A stretch of 64,000 bases of DNA from Prescottella soli (GTDB lineage: Bacteria; Actinomycetota; Actinomycetes; Mycobacteriales; Mycobacteriaceae): contig NZ_CP157276.1 in NCBI RefSeq assembly GCF_040024445.1, positions 2,542,001 to 2,606,000 on the forward strand. The letters run 5' to 3'. Every line of letters starts with the position of its first letter. Position 1 is the stretch's first letter. The notes under the pieces are model-generated. The model was not told the origin of the DNA, made no database searches, and worked only from the letters and a program-made list of their open reading frames with translations. This document shows, in pieces, positions 8,063 to 15,951 of this stretch. Position numbers and translations under genes: made by a program.

Positions 8063-9211
8063 ATGGAAATCAGGAAATGGCTGGTCAAGCCAGCCGCGTC
8101 CTTTGCGATCTGCGCACTCGGACTGACCGGGGTCACCGTCGCCACCGCAACCCAGGCGAACGCCGGAATCAACGGGCCGGTCGAGCTTCCCCGGCTGGTC
8201 TCCTCGGGCAGCAACTACGAGGCGAACCTCGCCGCCGAGGCCGACTTCTGGACCCTCGGGCGCATAGCCGCCGCGGCGCTCAGCGACACTGACCAGGTCG
8301 CTCCCACTGGAGGCTGGGACGACCTCAGCGCCCCCTGGACGGATCAGGGCCTGGTCGCCAAGACCGTCGGAAAGCTCCTGACTGAATACACCCACTCGGT
8401 CACCGGCGCGAAGATGCTCAGCGCTTGTTCCGCCAATGTCGTGACCAGCTCGAACAAGAGTGTCATCACGTCGGCCGGCCACTGCTTCAAGTTCACCGGC
8501 ATCGGAACGAGCCCGTCCAACAACGGCGACTGGGTAGCCACGAACGTCGCCTTCATCCCCGGCTTCAACGGCGCGAATCTGACGCGCGACTACAACAGCG
8601 TCCAGCCGGCCGGAACCGACATCGCCCCGTACGGTGTCTGGACCGTGACACGGGCCTGGGTGCCCAATATCTGGTACTACAACGCCAGCTGGGTTCTCGG
8701 CTCGGACGTCGCCATGGCGGTGGTCGACAATCCCCATGACAGTCGCCCGATCGCCGACGTGACCGGCGGGCAGCGCATCGGCTTCAACCAGGTCAGCAAT
8801 CCCCAGACCGTCTACCAGTTCGGCTATCCCACCGACAACTCCCGTAACTGGTACGGATCCAAGAACAATGACGGCACCAATGCCTCGAACGGTGCCAACC
8901 CCTCGGACTGGCGTGATTACGACGGCCGCACCATGATGTACGCCCACGGCACCAGCTTCAGTGACGACTACTACTACGGGAACGACCTCATGTCCGCGAT
9001 GTCCCCAGGCTCTAGCGGTGGCCCCTGGCTCAGGGACTTCGACCCGGCCACCGGCACCGGCGTCCAGATCGGCGTCACCTCCCGTTTCACGAACGCATCC
9101 GGCACCTTGGTACCCACGGTCTGGATGCAGGGTCCCGCCTCGGTCAGCCAGGGCTTCGGTCCGGCCACCCAGGAGATGTACACAAAGGCCCAGGCAGCCG
9201 CCACCAACTGA
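8063..9211 (+). CDS. Secreted trypsin-like serine protease
   Basis: The 382-residue precursor begins with a Sec signal peptide (positively charged start, hydrophobic core, AxA site TQANA near residue 34). The mature protein carries a chymotrypsin-type triad: His in SAGHC near residue 138, Asp in LGSDVAM near 215 and Ser in SPGSSGGPW near 317. It is rich in Asn, Tyr and Ser, as is common for exported actinobacterial peptidases. No inhibitory propeptide is obvious apart from about 70 residues before the protease fold. I took the ATG at 8063, which has GGAG 11 bases upstream, rather than the upstream ATG at 8015, which would put charged residues before the signal peptide. A perfect 13-bp hairpin follows. 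The substrate is unknown. Confidence 0.9.
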   Translation: MEIRKWLVKPAASFAICALGLTGVTVATATQANAGINGPVELPRLVSSGSNYEANLAAEADFWTLGRIAAAALSDTDQVAPTGGWDDLSAPWTDQGLVAKTVGKLLTEYTHSVTGAKMLSACSANVVTSSNKSVITSAGHCFKFTGIGTSPSNNGDWVATNVAFIPGFNGANLTRDYNSVQPAGTDIAPYGVWTVTRAWVPNIWYYNASWVLGSDVAMAVVDNPHDSRPIADVTGGQRIGFNQVSNPQTVYQFGYPTDNSRNWYGSKNNDGTNASNGANPSDWRDYDGRTMMYAHGTSFSDDYYYGNDLMSAMSPGSSGGPWLRDFDPATGTGVQIGVTSRFTNASGTLVPTVWMQGPASVSQGFGPATQEMYTKAQAAATN

Positions 9212-9237
9212 CTGTGATCGGGTCACCGATCCACACC

Positions 9238-9275
9238 CGACAGGGCCGCTTCCTGCGAGGGGAGCGGCCCTGTCG
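9238..9275 (+). terminator. Hairpin terminator after the protease gene
   Basis: Arms 9238-9250 and 9263-9275 (CGACAGGGCCGCT and its exact complement) form a 13-bp stem with a 12-base loop, 27 bases past the protease stop. There is no T-run, which is usual for actinobacterial terminators. Confidence 0.75.
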
Positions 9276-9395
9276 CATCGATCCCTGTGTATGGCCGAGA
9301 CCATCACCGACTACCGCGACCACCCCTGTCCGAAACGTCCGGGCCCGTCGAACCGATACCCCTGGGTGGGGAATCGACTGGGAGGATCGAACTCG

Positions 9396-11099
9396 ATGGG
9401 GGACGCGGTGAGCGAGCGCAGGCTCGGAGTGACACGACGAGGATTTCTGGGCGCCGCCGCCTTGGGCGCCGCGGGGGCCGCGACCCTCGCGACCAACAGC
9501 CCCGCCGGAGCCCGCACCCGCCGCACGGGCGCTTCCCGCGCCCTGCCCGCGCCCGACTCGATCACCGTGACCGATCCCGCGCTGCTGAGCGCGGTGGAGG
9601 CCGCGAGCCTGCTGCAGTCCGGCGCCCTGCACCCGCGCGAGCTGCTCGACGCCTGCATCGAGCGCAGCGCCGGGTTCGACGGCGAGATCGGAGGCTGGAT
9701 CCGGATCTACCCGGAGATGGCCTACGAGGCCGCCGACGCCGCGGCGCAACGCCTGTCCGGGAAGGGCCGCGCCGCCGGACCCGCCCCGCTGGTGTGCGGG
9801 ATCCCGCTCGCGCTCAAGGACCTGTTCGCGGTGTCCGGCCTGCCGCTGACGGCGTCGAGTCGCGTCCTCGAGGGCAACATCGCAGCCGGCGACTCCACCG
9901 TGTGGCGGCGGTTGCGCGACGCGGGCATGGTGCTGCTCGGCCACGCCCACACCGACGAGTTCGCAATCGGCGTCGCCACCGAGCAGGTCGGCAACCCGTG
10001 GAACACCAGGTTCTCACCCGGAGGCTCGTCGGGCGGCAGCGCAGCCGTCCTCGCGGCGCGATTCGCCCCCCTCGCAACCGGAACCGACACCGGCGGCTCG
10101 CTGCGTCTGCCGGCCAGCGCGTGCGGAATCACGTCGATCAAGCCGACGTTCGGACGCTGCAGCACACGCGGCGTCATTCCGTTGACGTGGACCCGCGATC
10201 ACGTCGGGCCGATGGGACGCGGCGTCGCCGACGCGGCCCTGCTGCTCGGCTACATGGCGGGCGCCGACCCGGAGGACCCGACCACCTCGACCGGCCCCGC
10301 GGTGCCGGACGGCGGCTATCCCCTGGCCGCGAAGGGCGGACCGGCACCGCTGTCCGGCAAGCGTTTCGGCGTGGTGCGGTCCAGCGTCGACGCGCTGCCC
10401 CACCCGCTCCGCGTGCTGTTCGACAGTCACCTCGACCTCGTCCGCCGCCTCGGCGGCACCACCGTCGACGTCGCGCTGCCGGTCCCCCGGCCGGGCCTGC
10501 CGACCGGGGACATGGCGGAGATGGGCAGCTATCACAGCCAGTTCCAGGCCCGACTGGGCGCCTACCGCCTCAAGTACGGCGCAATCGTCACCGGTTCCCT
10601 GGCCGCGCTGGCGGTGCCGTCGATCGACTACATGACCGCCGCCCGCAACCGGTTGATCTACCAGCACGAGTACAACCGCATGTTCGCCGACGACGACCTC
10701 GACGCGATCCTGGTGCCCGGGTCCAAGGTCGACGGCTGCGAGCGAGTCGCGATCGCGGGCGTCTCCGTGTTCGAGGGGGTGACCGGAAACGTCGATTGGG
10801 CCAACCTCACCGGGGCCCCGGTGATCTGCACGCCCGCAGGCCGGTCGGCGGCCACGGGTCTGCCGTTCGGCGTCCAGATCGGCGGACGGCCGTGGGACGA
10901 GGTCGGGCTCATCGAGATCGCACTGGAACTGCAAGCCGCCCAGCCGGACTGGCAGGAGGCCCCGACGCTGCCGCCCGCCCCGCGGGACATCCCGCGGGTC
11001 CAGGTCACCACGCCCGGCGCGGGGCCGGACCCGACCAACACGACGAACGTCGGCTTCGGCTTCACGTTCCTGCCGACGATCTCGACGGCGGACATCTGA
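9396..11099 (+). CDS. Tat-exported amidase signature family hydrolase
   Basis: The 567-residue protein starts with a twin-arginine signal (TRRGFLGAAALG near residues 13-24) followed by an Ala-rich hydrophobic core, so it is probably folded in the cytoplasm and exported or lipid-anchored by Tat. The amidase signature fold shows the Ser-cisSer-Lys triad: Lys in LALKDLF near 139, Ser in GGSSGGSAA near 210 and Ser in GTDTGGSLR near 234. Members hydrolyse amides, including ureido and peptide amide bonds. The C-terminus has a Pro/Thr-rich tail after about residue 510. GGAGG lies about 10 bases before the ATG at 9396. The frame is open back to an ATG at 9291, but that region has no ribosome site. 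The substrate is not predictable. Confidence 0.9.
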   Translation: MGDAVSERRLGVTRRGFLGAAALGAAGAATLATNSPAGARTRRTGASRALPAPDSITVTDPALLSAVEAASLLQSGALHPRELLDACIERSAGFDGEIGGWIRIYPEMAYEAADAAAQRLSGKGRAAGPAPLVCGIPLALKDLFAVSGLPLTASSRVLEGNIAAGDSTVWRRLRDAGMVLLGHAHTDEFAIGVATEQVGNPWNTRFSPGGSSGGSAAVLAARFAPLATGTDTGGSLRLPASACGITSIKPTFGRCSTRGVIPLTWTRDHVGPMGRGVADAALLLGYMAGADPEDPTTSTGPAVPDGGYPLAAKGGPAPLSGKRFGVVRSSVDALPHPLRVLFDSHLDLVRRLGGTTVDVALPVPRPGLPTGDMAEMGSYHSQFQARLGAYRLKYGAIVTGSLAALAVPSIDYMTAARNRLIYQHEYNRMFADDDLDAILVPGSKVDGCERVAIAGVSVFEGVTGNVDWANLTGAPVICTPAGRSAATGLPFGVQIGGRPWDEVGLIEIALELQAAQPDWQEAPTLPPAPRDIPRVQVTTPGAGPDPTNTTNVGFGFTFLPTISTADI

Positions 11100-11207
11100 C
11101 CGTCAGGAGCCGAGCCTGCCGTCCCGGCGGCACCGACCTTTGCACGCGGCCCTCGACAGCGGTGCAAAATGAGGTAGCAGCACTGGGAGCGCGGGTCGAG
11201 GTGGCCG

Positions 11208-12359
11208 ATGCTGAGATGGTCGATACCGATCGGCCGGGTGTTCGGGATCCGGCTGTATGTGCACTGGTCGCTGCTGGTGACGCTCGGATTGATCACCACC
11301 CTGCTGGCCGACTCGGTCCTCCCCGCCGAGTACGCGGGGCGGTCGCCGGTGGAGTACTGGTCCGTCGGAGCGCTGGCCGCGGTGGTGTTCGTGCTGTCGT
11401 TGGCTGCGCACGAGGTGGCGCACTCCGTCGTCGCCGTCCACGACGGCGTGCCGGTCCGGCGGATCACGCTGTGGCTGCTCGGCGGCATGTCGGAACTGCA
11501 GGGCGAGCCCGCGGATCCGCGCACCGAACTCAGGATCACCCTGGCCGGCCCACTCACCAGCCTCGCGATCGGTGTCGGCTCGCTGCTACTCGTCGTCGCC
11601 CTGCCCGATACCACCGACCCGGTGGTGGCCGCGTCGCTGAGCTGGCTCGGGATCGCGAACATCGTTCTGGCCGTGTTCAATCTGCTGCCCGGCGCACCGC
11701 TCGACGGCGGCCGTGTGCTGCACGCCGTGCTGTGGCGACGTCGCGGCGACCGCCTGTCCGCGGCTGCCGGCGCCGCCCGCAGCGGCCGGGTCCTGGGCCT
11801 GATACTGATCGCGCTCGGCGCGGTCCAGGCGCTGTTCGCGCAGAGCCTCGGCGGATTGTGGTTGATGCTGCTCGGCTGGTTCCTGCGCAACGCCGCCAAC
11901 GTCGAACTGATGACCGCCTCGATGCGACACCAGTTGGGAGACCTGCAGATTCATCGGATCATGACCCGGTCGCCGGTCGCCGCCCGCGCCGACGAGGACG
12001 TCGGCACGTTCGTCAGCGACGTGCTGCCCCGACTGCGGCACCACACGTTCCCGGTGGTCGACGGCTCCTACCGACCCGTCGGAGTGCTTTCCCTGCGCGA
12101 CCTCACCCGGGCGGGCGACAGGACCGGGCCGGTCGCCGACCTCGCCCGCCCGCTTCCCGACACCGCCCGGGTTCATCCCGACGCCCGCGTCGAGACGGTG
12201 CTATCGACCGCCGTGCTCCGGCCGGGACTCGACCTGCTGGCGGTGGTCGATGCCGGCGGTCGCCTGGTCGGTATCGTCACGGCAACCGATCTCCGGCGGG
12301 TGTGCGAGCGCACGTCCCTGGGGCTCCCGCTGGCACCGCCACCGGACGAGACCGAGTGA
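11208..12359 (+). CDS. Site-2 protease (M50 family) with CBS domains, Rip3-like
   Basis: This 383-residue membrane protein is an intramembrane zinc metalloprotease. The zinc motif HEVAH is at about residues 68-72 in a transmembrane helix, and the second motif LPGAPLDGGRVL with the third ligand Asp is near 160-170. Six hydrophobic segments cover roughly residues 10-235. Two CBS domains follow (about 245-375) and may sense adenine nucleotides. Order and length match M. tuberculosis Rip3 (Rv2625c). Such proteases cleave membrane-bound anti-sigma factors or other single-pass proteins; no candidate substrate is adjacent. An inverted repeat TTTGCAC/GTGCAAA lies at 11139-11168, upstream of the start, and could be a regulatory site. 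Confidence 0.9.
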   Translation: MLRWSIPIGRVFGIRLYVHWSLLVTLGLITTLLADSVLPAEYAGRSPVEYWSVGALAAVVFVLSLAAHEVAHSVVAVHDGVPVRRITLWLLGGMSELQGEPADPRTELRITLAGPLTSLAIGVGSLLLVVALPDTTDPVVAASLSWLGIANIVLAVFNLLPGAPLDGGRVLHAVLWRRRGDRLSAAAGAARSGRVLGLILIALGAVQALFAQSLGGLWLMLLGWFLRNAANVELMTASMRHQLGDLQIHRIMTRSPVAARADEDVGTFVSDVLPRLRHHTFPVVDGSYRPVGVLSLRDLTRAGDRTGPVADLARPLPDTARVHPDARVETVLSTAVLRPGLDLLAVVDAGGRLVGIVTATDLRRVCERTSLGLPLAPPPDETE

Positions 12360-12422
12360 GCCAGACTTCGATCACCGTTGTCGGCCATTCGTTCGGTGGC
12401 GACGTTGCGGCGGAACGATTGA

Positions 12423-12698
12423 TCACCGAGCTCCAGCGTCCGCGCCAGACCTCGCAGTCTCGTCGACCACGGTGTGCGCCGACCAGTGCCCGATCACCCA
12501 TTCTGCCGAGGTTGGTCGCCGGAATCCGGCACTGGCGAGAGCAGAATCCATTGCGTTGAAGTCGAAGTCGTCGCCCGCACGGGTGAGGCCCCATCTCGGG
12601 GGTCTCCGCTCGCGGTGGACGACCCGCCCTGTCGCGTCACGAATCGTGAGGACCGTGCACATGGGGTCGATGTTCACACAGACATCGAACTGCGCCAT
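12423..12698 (-). CDS. Small hypothetical protein
   Basis: A 91-residue frame on the minus strand begins at an ATG within ATGTATGTATG, with GGAG about 9 bases before the ATG at 12698. It is hydrophilic, has no membrane segment or known motif, and ends in a DETARSGADAGAR tail. Third positions are mostly G or C, which supports coding. It lies tail-to-tail with the Rip3-like gene. I do not recognise the family and it could be a chance frame. Confidence 0.45.
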   Translation of the reverse strand: MAQFDVCVNIDPMCTVLTIRDATGRVVHRERRPPRWGLTRAGDDFDFNAMDSALASAGFRRPTSAEWVIGHWSAHTVVDETARSGADAGAR

Positions 12699-12826
12699 AC
12701 ATACATGCTCCAGCTTTCCGGGGCGAACGGAAAGGGTCCGTCCGCCGTCAGCGCCGGAAGGAACGAAGCGGAGGTAACCGGCCGCCCCAGGACTGGACGG
12801 GCAGCCGGTTCGGCCGACGGCCCGCG

Positions 12827-13192
12827 TCAGCTCCGATAGCCCAACTCAGCAGCCGTCTGCCTCGCGGCGTCCGTGACCGGCACCGCGTAGGCCGCCGTGC
12901 CGTACGCGCAGATCTCCGACCAGTTGCCGCCGAGGTCCGATGTCTCGAATCGCATTGCGACGATGACGTTTCCGCCACGCTGTGCGGCCTCGTTGATCAG
13001 CCGCCCCATCGCCTCGTTGCGGCTCTCGGTGAGATTCTTGGTCATTCCCTGCAGTTCGCCTCCGACCAGGGACTTGAGGCCTGCGCCGATCTGCGATCCG
13101 ATGTTCCGGGACCGGACGGTCAGTCCGAAGACCTCGCCGATCACGCGCTGGATCTCCCACCCGGGAATGTCGTTCGTTGTCACAACAAGCAT
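12827..13192 (-). CDS. YbjQ/UPF0145 family protein
   Basis: The 121-residue product matches the YbjQ family: it opens with a VVTTNDIPGWEI strand, contains the Gly-rich GGNVIVAMRF strand in the second half, and ends with a YGTAAYAVPV strand. Family members form pentameric cytoplasmic assemblies whose biochemical role is unsettled. I used the internal ATG at 13192, because the longer frame adds an Arg-rich N-terminus not seen in the family. No strong ribosome site is visible. No functional link to neighbours is evident. Confidence 0.85.
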   Translation of the reverse strand: MLVVTTNDIPGWEIQRVIGEVFGLTVRSRNIGSQIGAGLKSLVGGELQGMTKNLTESRNEAMGRLINEAAQRGGNVIVAMRFETSDLGGNWSEICAYGTAAYAVPVTDAARQTAAELGYRS

Positions 13193-13421
13193 GAGGGCGA
13201 GCCTATTTGAGGTTCGACGCGTTTGCCTCATCGATCGTCCCCCGCGCCGAGCAGGCACCGCGATCCGGCCCTCGCTATCCGGAGAACGCAGTCGTCATCC
13301 GGATTCCGCACCCCCGACGAATACGTACCGGTAGGACTCTGGTGCAGGCACCAAGGCAAGGGTTCAATGACTTCGTACACCCCGCGAGGCAGACGCGCGG
13401 TGGAAAGAAGGTAGCGAACGC

Positions 13422-14382
13422 ATGTCCAGCCCAACGGACACAGGTCGGGAGCAGACCGGCGATCACCCCTACCCCGACGACTGGGAAGAGGTCTCACACA
13501 CCGCCGCGGCCTACTTCCCGCATCGACTCACCCCACTCACCTCGGCGGGTGCCGAGTCCGTCACGCTGGAGAACATCGGAATCGGCCCGGTGCGAATCGC
13601 CCGGATCGATTGGGGTGCAGACGTATCCGTCCATTCCGAGCATCCCGGCGCGTACGCGGTGAACATTCCTCTGTCCGGTCGGCTCGAGTCGCGGACCGGC
13701 CGGCACGAAATCTCGTCGGCTCCGGGCACCGCGACGATCTGCCCACCGGACGTTCTCACGGACTTTCCCCACTGGGGTGCCTCGTGCGCGATCCTGGGAG
13801 TGCGCTTCGACCGAGCCCACCTCGAGCACGAGATGAGCCGGGCACTCGGCCGCCCCGGCGCCCGACTACCGATGCAGGTCGACCTCTGCACCCCGGTCGG
13901 CGCCAGCTGGCTCCGGTTCGTCCGCTCACTGTCAGAACAGATGCGCGACCCGACCTCCGTGGTTCGGAACGACCTCGTCTCCGCACAGCTACTCAGCGCC
14001 GCCACAACCGGTTTCGTTCTCGCCGCCGTTCCCGAAGACGTACCCGCCACGGCTGAGGCGCCCACGAATCGTCAAGCGGGTCATCGACGCGATCCACGAC
14101 GACCCGGCACACGACTGGACCGTGCTGGAAATGGCGGAACGAGCCGGAGTCGGCGTCCGACGAATCCAGGACGGCTTCCGCCGGTACGTGGGCCGGAGCC
14201 CGACCGAATACCTCGCCGACGTTCGACTCGGAAGAGTCCGCCAAGACCTCGCCGCGGCCGGACCGGGCGACACGGTCCGCTCGATCGCGCTGCGATGGGG
14301 GTTCGCGCACACCGGCCGATTCGCGGCCACCTACCGCGACCGATTCGGCACCGCCCCCTCCGCTGCGCTCCGAAGCGCCTGA
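13422..14382 (+). pseudogene. AraC/XylS-family regulator, frameshifted
   Basis: The N-terminal part (13422-14040) encodes an AraC-type cupin/ligand-binding domain of about 206 residues. The DNA-binding domain follows in the next frame from 14041 and ends at 14382 with two helix-turn-helix motifs (VLEMAERAGVGVRRIQDGF and SIALRWGFAHTGRFAATY). Joining at the G at 14040 restores a continuous family sequence of about 320 residues, with a YPPRLRRPRIVKR linker, so a single inserted base explains the break. Without correction the first frame runs on to 14444 as Arg/Pro-rich nonsense and the regulator would lack its DNA-binding part. GAAGG precedes the ATG. It may once have controlled the dioxygenase-like gene 40 bases downstream. 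A sequencing error or a recent mutation are both possible. Confidence 0.8.
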
Positions 14383-14422
14383 TCCTGCTGTCCCCCAACG
14401 CTCTCCGTCGAAAGGAACTGCC

Positions 14423-14983
14423 GTGTTCTTCCCAGTCCGCTTGAGCTGGACCGCCGCCCCAGCGCCGATCGATGAGACACCGACGAGCAGCCCGCTCGTC
14501 CTTGAGGGCCGCGTCGAGGACGGAGCCGGTCGGGCCGTGCCCGGCGCGACCGTACTCGTCCGGCACAGTGACGGAGCTGGGACCGTCCGGTCCGGCACCC
14601 GCCTGGCCGCCACTGGCGTCGCGGACGAGCGCGGACGATTCGTCGTCACGACCGTTCAGCCGGCGGCCTACCGGATCCCGCGGGACGGTGCGACCGGTTG
14701 GTTCATCGAGAACGAGGGTTGGCATCCGTGGCGACCCGCACACCTGCACGTGATCGTCCGGGCACCGGGCATGCGTTCGGTCAGTGCACGGCTGTACTTC
14801 CGACGCGACGACTGGATCCGGCACGGCGCGCCGACCTCGTCGATCCTCGACCCGCGCCCCGGGGCCGGCGGCATCGAACGGGCCGTGTACGACTTCACGC
14901 TCGAGTCCGCGACTCAGCCGGCGTCGACGTACTCCGCGTACCCCACACCCTCGATCGCGGCGCCACCGAACTGGCCGGTGTAG
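14423..14983 (+). CDS. Intradiol ring-cleavage dioxygenase-like protein, short form
   Basis: The 186-residue product matches the C-terminal catalytic domain of intradiol dioxygenases (non-haem Fe(III), cleaving catechols between the hydroxyls). Residues that fit iron ligands are Tyr83 in AAYRIPRDGATG and the pair His107/His109 in RPAHLHV. The family normally supplies a second Tyr in the loop around residues 48-56; here that loop reads RHSDGAGTV and has none. The usual 80-100-residue N-terminal helical domain is also missing. Either it uses another ligand or it is inactive. The GTG start has AAAGGAA 6 bases upstream. Its last 70 bases overlap the convergent gene on the other strand. Confidence 0.75.
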   Translation: MFFPVRLSWTAAPAPIDETPTSSPLVLEGRVEDGAGRAVPGATVLVRHSDGAGTVRSGTRLAATGVADERGRFVVTTVQPAAYRIPRDGATGWFIENEGWHPWRPAHLHVIVRAPGMRSVSARLYFRRDDWIRHGAPTSSILDPRPGAGGIERAVYDFTLESATQPASTYSAYPTPSIAAPPNWPV

Positions 14984-15951
14984 CGGAAGCTGCCGACGAA
15001 ACCGGCCCCGAGGCCGTAGGTCCAGTCGCCCGCCGCCTCGCATTCGAGGAACAGCACCTCGCTCCCCGCCTGGTCGACGAGCCGCCAGCGGTACCGATCC
15101 GGCACGGCCATCGTCCGACCGTCCGGGGTCCGCAGTCGCCGATCTGCAGAGCGATCGACCGTGAACGTGCAGCCCGTCGTGTAGCCGTGGCTGCCGCCGT
15201 CGACCGTCCGGACGTACGCGGTGCGGATCAGCGGGGTCCCGAACGGACCGCTCACATGGGTGAGCAGCACCTGGGTCCGGTCGTCGATGTCGACGATCTG
15301 GTAGGTGAAGACCTGGGCGGGCAGCTTTGCCCGCGTTGCGATGGCGGGCGGCAGCAGACTGTGCGGTCCTGCGCCACAGGCGTATTCGAGCGCGCACAGC
15401 CCCGACACCGGGGCTTCTCCGACCACGCCGTCGTACTCGCACAGCAGACTCCAGTGCCGGTAGAGCCCCGGAATGTCGAAGAAGCGGGTGATGGTGCCGG
15501 TCGCTCGCAGGCTCAACTCCACACCCACCTCGGGGTGGTGCCGCGCGACGGTGAACGTCGGGTACCGGCCGTCGATCGCGATGTCGTCGCCGAACCACAG
15601 CCGGGAACCGTCGGCGGCGAAGTCGCAGTCGCGGGCGGTGCTGTAGTGCAGGAACTGGCCGTGCGTCATCGCGGCCGTCGACGACACCACCGTCGTGGTG
15701 TCCCGGGGCGTCGTCGCGACGACGTGATCATTCGCGAACACGGTGACCTCGGGCGTGCCGACGATCGCCATGATCCCGAAATACCGATGCGGTTCAGGAA
15801 GATTCGGCACCATCACGCCGTAGTGCGCCCAGTTGAACCACCGACCCGCGGGAGGCCGCATCGACGGCGGCACCGACAGCGGCCGTTCCGGACCGGAGCC
15901 GACACGGTTGACGACACCGACGAGCCGCTCGGCGAGCGACCGCCCCGTCAT
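14914..15951 (-). CDS. Conserved hypothetical protein, beta-rich (DUF6670/AttH-like)
   Basis: This 345-residue soluble protein has alternating polar/hydrophobic strands throughout, no signal peptide and no membrane segment. Its pattern (WAHYGVMVPNLPEPHRYFG near the N-terminus, repeated Trp/Tyr-rich strands, GFVGSFRYTGQFGG near the C-terminus) resembles a lipocalin-like carotenoid-hydratase/AttH fold seen in uncharacterised actinobacterial proteins. I am not certain of the family name. Its ATG directly abuts the dnaX stop with no gap, so it is translated from the dnaX message. The C-terminus overlaps the convergent dioxygenase-like gene by 70 bases. Confidence 0.65.
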   Translation of the reverse strand: MTGRSLAERLVGVVNRVGSGPERPLSVPPSMRPPAGRWFNWAHYGVMVPNLPEPHRYFGIMAIVGTPEVTVFANDHVVATTPRDTTTVVSSTAAMTHGQFLHYSTARDCDFAADGSRLWFGDDIAIDGRYPTFTVARHHPEVGVELSLRATGTITRFFDIPGLYRHWSLLCEYDGVVGEAPVSGLCALEYACGAGPHSLLPPAIATRAKLPAQVFTYQIVDIDDRTQVLLTHVSGPFGTPLIRTAYVRTVDGGSHGYTTGCTFTVDRSADRRLRTPDGRTMAVPDRYRWRLVDQAGSEVLFLECEAAGDWTYGLGAGFVGSFRYTGQFGGAAIEGVGYAEYVDAG

